Shown piece by piece: positions 58,110 to 64,000 of a stretch of DNA of 64,000 nucleotides. Position numbers and translations under genes: made by a program. Below the pieces are notes generated by a model. The model ran no database searches, was not told where the DNA came from, and saw only the letters and a list, made by a program, of their open reading frames with translations. Source of the stretch: Periplaneta americana (Eukaryota; Arthropoda; Insecta; Blattodea; Blattidae); the NCBI RefSeq assembly GCF_040183065.1, contig NC_091130.1, positions 124,033,914 to 124,097,913 on the forward strand, given 5' to 3'. Within the stretch, counting starts at the first letter, position 1, and every line of letters starts with the position of its first letter.

Positions 58110-59527
58110 AATATAGCCCTTAAAGCTTGTAAAATAACAAAACTCCAGGTGAGGATGGACTCCCTATAGAACTTTTCAAATATGCTGACAGATCTCTCAA
58201 AATAAAATTTATTAATTTTTTCAATTGAATACTCGAAGGAGAGGCTCCACCAATGTCATGGCAAAAAGCTATCATCATCCCAATCTTCAAGAAAGACAAC
58301 ATCAAAGATTGCACAAACTACAGAGGAATCAGTCTCCTAAATAGTGGATACAAACTTTTCTCAAGAATAATAGCTCTTAAGTTGGAAGCTCACTACAAAA
58401 CTCTCATTGGTGAAGAACAAAACGGTTTTCGAAAAGGCAGATCTTGCGCAGATGGATATTTTACTTTGAAGATTTTGATCCAAGAACATAGGGAATTTAA
58501 TAAAGAAACTCACTTGGCTTTTATTGATTACGAAAAAGCTTTTGACCGTGTTGACAGAAATAAGCTCTTTCAGATTTTGGTAGATGATTCAGTTCCAAAC
58601 GAAATTATAAGAACAATTTACGAATTACATAACCACAATATTATCAAAATTACTATCGGATCAGAACATACCGAATGGAGACCGATAAACTCTGGAGTTC
58701 GTCAAGGATGCCACCTCTCATCACTTTTATTCAATATATACATCAACTCCATCATCAGACATTGGCGACTAACAATTCATGTAAACATCCCGCTCTTCCG
58801 AAATTGTACTCTAGATACATTATTATATGCAGACGATCAGGCTCTTTTTGCAACAAATGAAGACGAGCTGCAATACTCAATATAGCATTTGAAAATAATA
58901 GCACAAAATTTCAATATGAACATTTCCCCAAACAAAACTAAAATTATGGCGTTCCAAAGTAAACAGTTAGGAGTAAATTTTGCATTGGAACCCATACGTT
59001 ACAAGAGGTAAACTCATTTTAATATTTAGATTATAATTTGACATATTTACCTGTTACTGATATATCTGAAAATATTCAACATTTTAATGGAGCCTTAAGA
59101 ACCATCACCAGGTTTTCACAACCACGAAAACCCAAAAACATACCAGGTTAAAAGCATATAAAGTTCTAGCAAGACCTGTCCTCATGTATGGTAGTGAGGC
59201 CTGGGCTGTCCGAAACTCAGATGTTCAACGCCTAACAACTGCGGAAATGAGTTTTCTAAGAAGGACTGCCGGCTGCAGCTTGCTTGACCACAAAAGGAAT
59301 GAACTAATTACAAAAGAATTGAAAATTACACCTATTTATGAACATCTCAACCACTATAGACAAAAATAGCTTAACCATGTCAATAGGATAGACCGTTCCA
59401 GACTCCCAAGACAAATTCTCTACTATATAACACATGGAAGACGATCTTTGGGACGCCCCCTGAAAACATGGGCGGAGACCGTAACAAGCCACTAGTCCTA
59501 ATATCTGCAAGGACGATGATGATGATG

Positions 59528-59571
<44 letters not shown>

Positions 59572-59575
59572 CAGT
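58110..59575 (+). pseudogene. LINE with well-preserved reverse transcriptase
   Basis: Begins KTPGEDGLPIELFKYA, one stop (TGA near 58227), then a 210-codon open frame 58253-58885: WQKAIIIPIFKKDNIKDCTN, YRGISLLN, GFRKGRSCADGYF, AFIDYEKAFDRVDRNKLFQI, INSGVRQGCHLSSLLFNIYI and LLYADDQALFATNEDEL (intact YADD). It continues after a stop with NMNISPNKTKIMAFQSKQLG and, at 59184-59369, MYGSEAWAVRNSDVQRLTTA, EMSFLRRTAGCSLLDHKRNE. It ends in (GAT)n(TTA)n. The N-terminal endonuclease is missing. Inactive but relatively young. Confidence 0.9.
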
Positions 59576-59914
59576 TTGATTTGCCTTTTGACATTTTTTA
59601 TATTCTTGTATAACAATAATATTAAGAAGTGTTAATAATTCTTTCAAGAATAAAATTAATACTGCATGCATCATTCATCAATGTAGGCCTAATATAGAAT
59701 ATGGCGTAAATTGCTATGGATAAGAATAGCTTGATGTCACACTAGAGAAATATATTAGGCCTACAGGAAGAATGTACATTTTCTGGTAGAAACATTGCGG
59801 ATTTCATTAATTTACAGCCTAATAATAAGAAATCTTATACAGATGTTTAACCGTCTTATACTTCTAGAGTGAATACCTCGTTTATAGGTAATGTGTAAAT
59901 TTCTGACTAATAAT
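59576..59914. other. no gene seen
   Basis: AT-rich; nothing recognised. Confidence 0.45.
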
Positions 59915-60158
59915 GTATTTATTTGTTTTTGTTTATTTATTTACTTAATTACTTATTAAATTATCAATTAATTAATTCATTCATTCATTCATTTCGTGCA
60001 TTTAAGCTGGTACTGTTTTATTTGTACCAGCTTAAATGAACGAAATGAATAAATAAATAGATAAATAAATAAATACATGAATAAATAAATAAATAAATAA
60101 ATAAATTGATAATTAATAACATAATTAAGTAAATAAATGAACAAAAACAAATAAATAC
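59915..60158. repeat. 244-bp palindrome with (ATTT)n arms
   Basis: Near-perfect inverted repeat around a 10-nt loop (60014-60023). Inner arms CATTTAAGCTGGTAC / GTACCAGCTTAAATG are perfect over 15 bp and extend through TTTCGT/ACGAAA with one mismatch. Outer arms are tetranucleotide repeats (CATT/ATTT on the left, AAAT on the right) ending in GTATTTATTTGTTTTTGTT and its inverse. A strong cruciform or hairpin former. Confidence 0.9.
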
Positions 60159-60189
60159 AACTAATCAATGCAAAGAATTCAATGAATTG

Positions 60190-60655
60190 TGTAGTGAAGA
60201 GCTTTGTAGGCTTATGAAATGTGGCTTTGTATGGGGCAGAAACGTGGACATTACGACGAAGTGAAAAGAAGCGAATAGAAGAATTTGAAATGTGGATATG
60301 GAGAAGAATGGAACGTGTGAAGTTGAAGTGGACAGACAGAATAGCAAATGAAGCTGTCCTAGAAAGAGTGGGTGAAGAAAGAACGATGCTCGGACTGATC
60401 AGGAAGAGAGAAAGGAATTGGTTGGGTCACTGGTTGAGAAGAAACTGCCTACTGAAAGATGCAGTGGAAGGAATGATGAATGAGAGAAGAGTTTGGGGCA
60501 GAAGAAGACAGATGATAGACGACATTAAGATATATGGATCATATGAGGAGGCAAAGAGGAAAGCAGAAAATAGGAAAGTTGGAGAAAGCTGAGTTTGCAG
60601 TGAAAGACCTGCCCTTGGGCAGAACACTAAATGAAAATGCAATGAATGAATGTTT
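60190..60655 (+). pseudogene. LINE C-terminal fragment, open over 124 codons
   Basis: 60221-60592 reads MALYGAETWTLRRSEKKRIE, EFEMWIWRRMERVKLKWTDR, VGEERTMLGLIRKRERNWLG, HWLRRNCLLKDAVEGMMNER and DDIKIYGSYEEAKRKAENRK. This is the post-RT tail of an insect LINE, open to its stop. It is followed by the 3' UTR GCAGTGAAAGACCTGCCCTT and an ATGAATGAATG tail. The catalytic region is absent. The same family ends at 20641 and 35674. Confidence 0.85.
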
Positions 60656-60797
60656 TATTTGTAAGGAGGACTTTATCAGAGATATGATTTTGTGTGAAAA
60701 TGATCCCAGATACGAGTATGTGCATGGACAGTGTGTTGGGATCACAAAACAATAGAAATTTGTACATTTTGAGTGCCCAGAATGTGAAAATGATTGA
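60655..60797 (+). pseudogene. PHD-finger-like fragment
   Basis: Directly after the LINE tail: CFICKEDFIRDMILCENDPR, YEYVHGQCVGITKQ, one in-frame TAG (60753-60755), KFVHFECPECEND, TGA. The spacing CxxC, C, H-x2-C, CxxC is that of a PHD zinc finger with the fourth ligand missing (CEND). PHD fingers are histone readers and also occur in some transposon proteins. Here it is cut on its left by the LINE insertion, so the rest of the parent gene is not seen. Confidence 0.5.
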
Positions 60798-61048
60798 GTT
60801 CTAATATAATTTCAAACGTTTTGTGTAAGTCATAGTGTAAAGACCATTTTCTCAATGACTTACACTTTTAGTTATTATACTAAGTAAAATATAACTTGTT
60901 TTTATTCAATCGTTTGTTCCATAAATTGAAAAGTTTATCAACTCTGTTTACCCTTAAAATTTGGAAATTCAGAACTGTTCTTATTTGGAAACCCTGTTCT
61001 TAATATTGCCATTTATCCCTTTGTTGAATTACCTACTCGTACATTTTA
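60798..61048. other. no gene seen
   Basis: AT-rich spacer up to the (ATTG)n tail of the next LINE. Confidence 0.4.
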
Positions 61049-61440
61049 AATAACAATCAATCAATCAATTTAGGGCATTTCAAAACGTAAGAAGTTTTTA
61101 GCCTCATTCACGATATATCGCCATTCTTCTCTGTTCTCTGCATCTTCTTGTCGTCCTCCCACTGTATAAAGATTATCATATACTTGGTCATGCCAACGGA
61201 GACGAGGTCTACCAAGAGGTCTCGTACATCTTGGAGAATAGTCGAAAGCTTTTCGTAGAAGAGAGTCTTCATCACTCCGCAGAACGTGTCCAAGCTAACA
61301 TAGTCTTCAACTTTTTATTAAGGCTATTATGTCCGGATCTTTATAAATATCCCTTAGTTCCTTTTTTGCAAAATTCTCCATGTGTTATTTTCTTGAATGG
61401 GACCAAAAATCTTCCTCAACATTCATTTTAAATAACAATA
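61049..61440 (-). pseudogene. LINE C-terminal remnant with (ATTG)n tail
   Basis: Minus-strand frames: ELRDIYKDPD-like, LGRPRLRWHDQVYDNLYTVG, GRQEDAENREEWRYIVNEA and LRFEMP, then ATTGATTGATTG at 61050-61062 (as CAATCAATCAAT on the plus strand). The GRPRLRWxDQ...W motif is the usual LINE tail. Broken by frameshifts. Confidence 0.7.
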
Positions 61441-61588
61441 ATAAAATTAAACAGTAAAGCTCTATGTTTTCCTTTTCCTCATGAATAAATTTATAATTGT
61501 GTTCAATTTGAAAAAGATTCATTAAGATAGAACCTAGTGCCAGCGATACAAACCTTAGCATGACCTTATTTGGAGCACTTGCTGTACC

Positions 61589-61643
<55 letters not shown>

Positions 61644-61740
61644 TTCATTCGTTCGTTCGTTTGTTTGTTTGTTTGTTTGTTTACTTAGTTATCTATCTGT
61701 CTGTCTGTCTGCCTGCCAGCCTGCCTGCCTGCCTGCCTAT
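61589..61740. repeat. compound tetranucleotide microsatellite
   Basis: (TTAT)n, then (TTCG)n, (TTTG)n, (TCTG)n and (CCTG)n in sequence, about 150 bp, ending at the SINE head. The stepwise one-base change of the motif suggests descent by point mutation and slippage. Confidence 0.95.
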
Positions 61741-61741
61741 C

Positions 61742-61980
61742 TAGTCCACACCTGTGGAGAAACGGTCATCGCGTCTGGCTGCGGAACGAGGTGGCCCGGG
61801 TTCGAATCCCGGTCGGGGCAAGTTACCTGGTTGAGGTTTTTTTCGGGGTTTTCCCTCAACCCAATACGAGCAAATGCTGGGTAACTTTCGGTGCTGGACC
61901 CCGGACTCATTTCACCGGCATTATCACCTTCATATCATTCAGACGCTAAATAATCTAGATGTTGATACAGCGTCGTAAAA
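61742..61980 (+). mobile_element. tRNA-derived SINE
   Basis: Head with an A-box-like ACGGTCATCGCGTCTGG and a perfect B box GGTTCGAATCC in a CCCGG/CCCGG stem. Body AAGTTACCTGGTTGAGGTTT, CGGGGTTTTCCCTCAACCC, TGGACCCCGGACTCATTTCA, then the 3' end GTTGATACAGCGTCGTAAAA, TAACCCAAGAAAATAAA. It shares its 3' end with the SINE at 50690-50935 but has a different head, so the two families were probably mobilised by the same LINE. Confidence 0.85.
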
Positions 61981-62002
61981 TAACCCAAGAAAATAAAAAT
62001 AA

Positions 62003-62055
62003 ACTCTATCTATCTGTCTGTCTGTCCTGTCTGTCTGTCTGTCTGTCTATTTATT
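62003..62055. repeat. (TCTA)n-(TCTG)n microsatellite
   Basis: Tetranucleotide repeats immediately following the SINE tail. Confidence 0.93.
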
Positions 62056-63004
62056 TATACATGAGACCTTCGCTTCCACAATACCAGGAATCATATTTCC
62101 TGGATATATCTTATAGGAGAAAGAACTCTGTTTTCGTCCTTACACTTTAGCTTAACCGAATTGTCCGTCAGTGTAATTAAGGCATAACAATGTTCATTTG
62201 TGAATGTAATTTTCCGCTAGGCATTGTAATTGCAGAACCAAAATACGAAGCCAATCAATACCTACAATAAATTTGAATATATAATTGAAATTCTTCAAAC
62301 ACGTTCAGTTGTTATATATGAGCTAATATTGTCACAGCTTTTTAAAGCAGGTCACATGTTTATTTGTTGTGTAGACACGACAGGAATATTGCATTAATTT
62401 GCAGGGTGCTTAGGGCTTGGTAGCATCCGATCCGTCGCTAAAAGCTACCGGGGATTCCAGTACTATTCTCCCAATTCGTTCTGTGGGTACAAACGTTCTA
62501 CTAAATTGCCCTAAGCAAGGCAGATCAATAATGTATACAGGTTTCAATTTATTTGAACAGTTTTGACGCAGAAAGTACGCATGATCATGAATAATACTAG
62601 TAGGTTTGCAAATAGAACATGTACGAATATAACTACAATATAAAATTCAGACACAATGGTTTCGAACTTCAATATTATTATTCACAGCATATTAATCATA
62701 TAAATTTGTTGCATACGTTTCTAAATTTTTAGCAGAGTTTCTTGGGTAACAGAGTGGTTACTAGAGCTGTGCACACAGCAACATTCAGCCTGTCTGACCT
62801 GCTTGGACTGGTGAACAGGCAAGAGCGTATTTAACCCAACAGTAGAAGCAAGTTTATGTGTTGTGTTGTGAGTCGGGTTCCACGTGAGCTTGCTCCTTTG
62901 ATGGCAGGCTCTTGTCGCGCCTCTTCTGTTTCGTTTTACGTGTAGTTAACTTTCGCAATCAGTACTGGATTCAATTAATATAAAAGTTGTGTCAAAGATA
63001 ACTA
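62056..63004. other. no gene seen
   Basis: Mixed composition. The stretch 62750-62950 is less AT-rich but has no motif I recognise. Confidence 0.4.
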
Positions 63005-63404
63005 TTAACTTCTTATTTTATTGTTAATTTCAAAGTTTATTTCTCGTAAAACTTCAATTATTGAAATAGGTCTAAATAAATTCTGTTTTAAGGAGAAAAA
63101 AAATATGTCCAACTTTAAGAATTCTTCCCCTTCCACAATAGAATATGGTTTCAAGTCTTTCGCGCACTTTTCCACACACCTTTCCACTAAAAAAATCAGT
63201 TTTCAAAATATTTTACCCGTCGTAAGCATTTCTTTCCACTTTACATAATATATGACGCAACATGCCTGAGGTACCTGTTTTCACTTTTAAAATATTTCCA
63301 TACGTATTGAATTTCGCAGCACCCTCTGGTTTTAGTGTTTCTTTTTCATTTACACAAGAGAATTTTTTCCAGGCTTCAGATCCATTCCTATTTCCATTAA
63401 CCAA
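63005..63404 (-). pseudogene. ZBED/hAT transposase N-terminal remnant
   Basis: Minus strand from 63404: WKKFSCVNEKE, GAAKFNTYGNILKVKTGTSG, MLRHILCKVERNAY, then after a stop and frameshift CAKDLKPYSIVEGEEFLKL. The first part has the layout of a BED zinc finger with both Cys replaced (FNTYG where CNTCG is expected). The second is the KDLxPFSIVEGEGF motif that begins the catalytic domain of ZBED-type hAT transposases. No Asp boxes follow. Confidence 0.75.
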
Positions 63405-63545
63405 AACAGTCTTCGCACCTTTTTTTAAATTTGTTTGTATTGAGTATGCAACCTGTGTTTTGCCATGGGCATATCACAGGATATTTACACTGTTATACAT
63501 AGTACATTTACACTATTACACTATTATACACTTATATTTCGAATG
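63405..63545. other. spacer
   Basis: Short AT-rich spacer between the hAT and LINE remnants. Confidence 0.4.
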
Positions 63546-64000
63546 CTATTCTTGAAAAGTACAGTAGATTCTGTTGATGAAACTTGTCACTCTTACTGTG
63601 TTTATGTGTGTCCTCATCATCTGGTGCAGATTTTGCTTCGACAGTATTGAAGGCCGGTCTGTTGAAAAGTGTGTGCATTCCGTCAGTAAATGTATTGCTA
63701 TCTGAGGTGTTTTCTTGGAGCATCTGCATAGTGGAGATGGTGATTTCTTAATTCTGTGCAGATATGATTTGAAGCATCCGTGGTTTGTCAGGAATTGGGT
63801 GAGGATATAGTTTGGCCTTAGGGATATTGAGAATCTGTGTGTGATGGACGGAATATACTGTTTGGTATGTAGTGCTACCTCTGTGTGTCTATGTAGCATT
63901 CCAGATCTTTATATAGTAGTTTTGGATTAGTTGTTTGGAAAGGGGTAGTGGGATGGAGTTATATTCTATGATGTTGCTATAGCTGGCTGCAATTTTGGCC
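63546..64000 (-). pseudogene. LINE C-terminal region, runs off the window
   Basis: Minus strand: AKIAASYSNIIEYNSIPLPL, then HRFSISLRPNYILTQFLTNH, GCFKSYLHRIKKSPSPLCRC, IAIHLLTECTHF. This is the region after the RNase H domain in RNase H-bearing LINEs (TxFLTGHGxFxxYLxRF...CxC...HLLxEC). One stop, at about 63930. The upstream reverse transcriptase and RNase H would lie to the right of the window. Confidence 0.8.

Overview
The window looks like a gene-poor, AT-rich piece of an insect nuclear genome. It holds spliceosomal-type signals, tRNA-derived SINEs, poly(A) signals, several non-LTR retrotransposon families, Penelope-like, mariner/Tc1, piggyBac, hAT and Harbinger-type remnants, and long ATT, TA and ATTT microsatellites. 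The LINE tail proteins and the SINE 3' ends are of kinds I associate with cockroaches and termites; that assignment is inference. I found no operon-like layout, no rRNA and no CRISPR array. Almost everything that can be explained is mobile DNA or satellite DNA.

Layout. 1-5 kb: a TA-flanked inverted-repeat element inside a duplicated unit, then decayed LINE and Penelope pieces. 5.5 kb: one short stretch with exon grammar (polypyrimidine tract-CCAG, ATG, hydrophobic codons, GTAAGT), the only hint of a host gene. 6.49-10.22 kb: a Russian-doll nest, with a mariner split by a piggyBac (itself split by a 143-bp hAT MITE) and by a second TA-inserting element. 11-17 kb: LINE and Tc1/mariner fossils and a 76-nt miRNA-like hairpin. 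17-31 kb: SINEs, MITEs, two more copies of the 1.1-kb element, a Harbinger-like element carrying a head-to-head tRNA-SINE palindrome, LINEs, a solo LTR and an unclassified TA-flanked element. 33-36 kb: a second 595-bp MITE, an internally deleted hAT and LINE tails.

37.6-42.2 kb is the most striking part. It is a tandem array of 15 nearly identical units, each a roughly 118-bp core plus (ATT)n. A structurally complete hAT transposon (38052-40247) sits in the array, with a perfect 8-bp target duplication, 19-bp terminal repeats, clustered subterminal motifs and an uninterrupted 494-codon transposase whose D, D and E residues are visible. It is the only gene here that looks intact.

42-64 kb: a LINE between 180-bp direct repeats, two more satellite families (about 142 bp and 84 bp, the latter with a dimeric higher-order repeat), SINEs, a large inverted repeat with a (TA)n expansion in one arm only, a well-preserved LINE reverse transcriptase, a 244-bp palindrome, a PHD-finger-like fragment, a ZBED/hAT fragment, and a LINE that runs off the right edge. 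The parts do not form a pathway. What links them is insertion history, which nested target duplications allow to be read in order.
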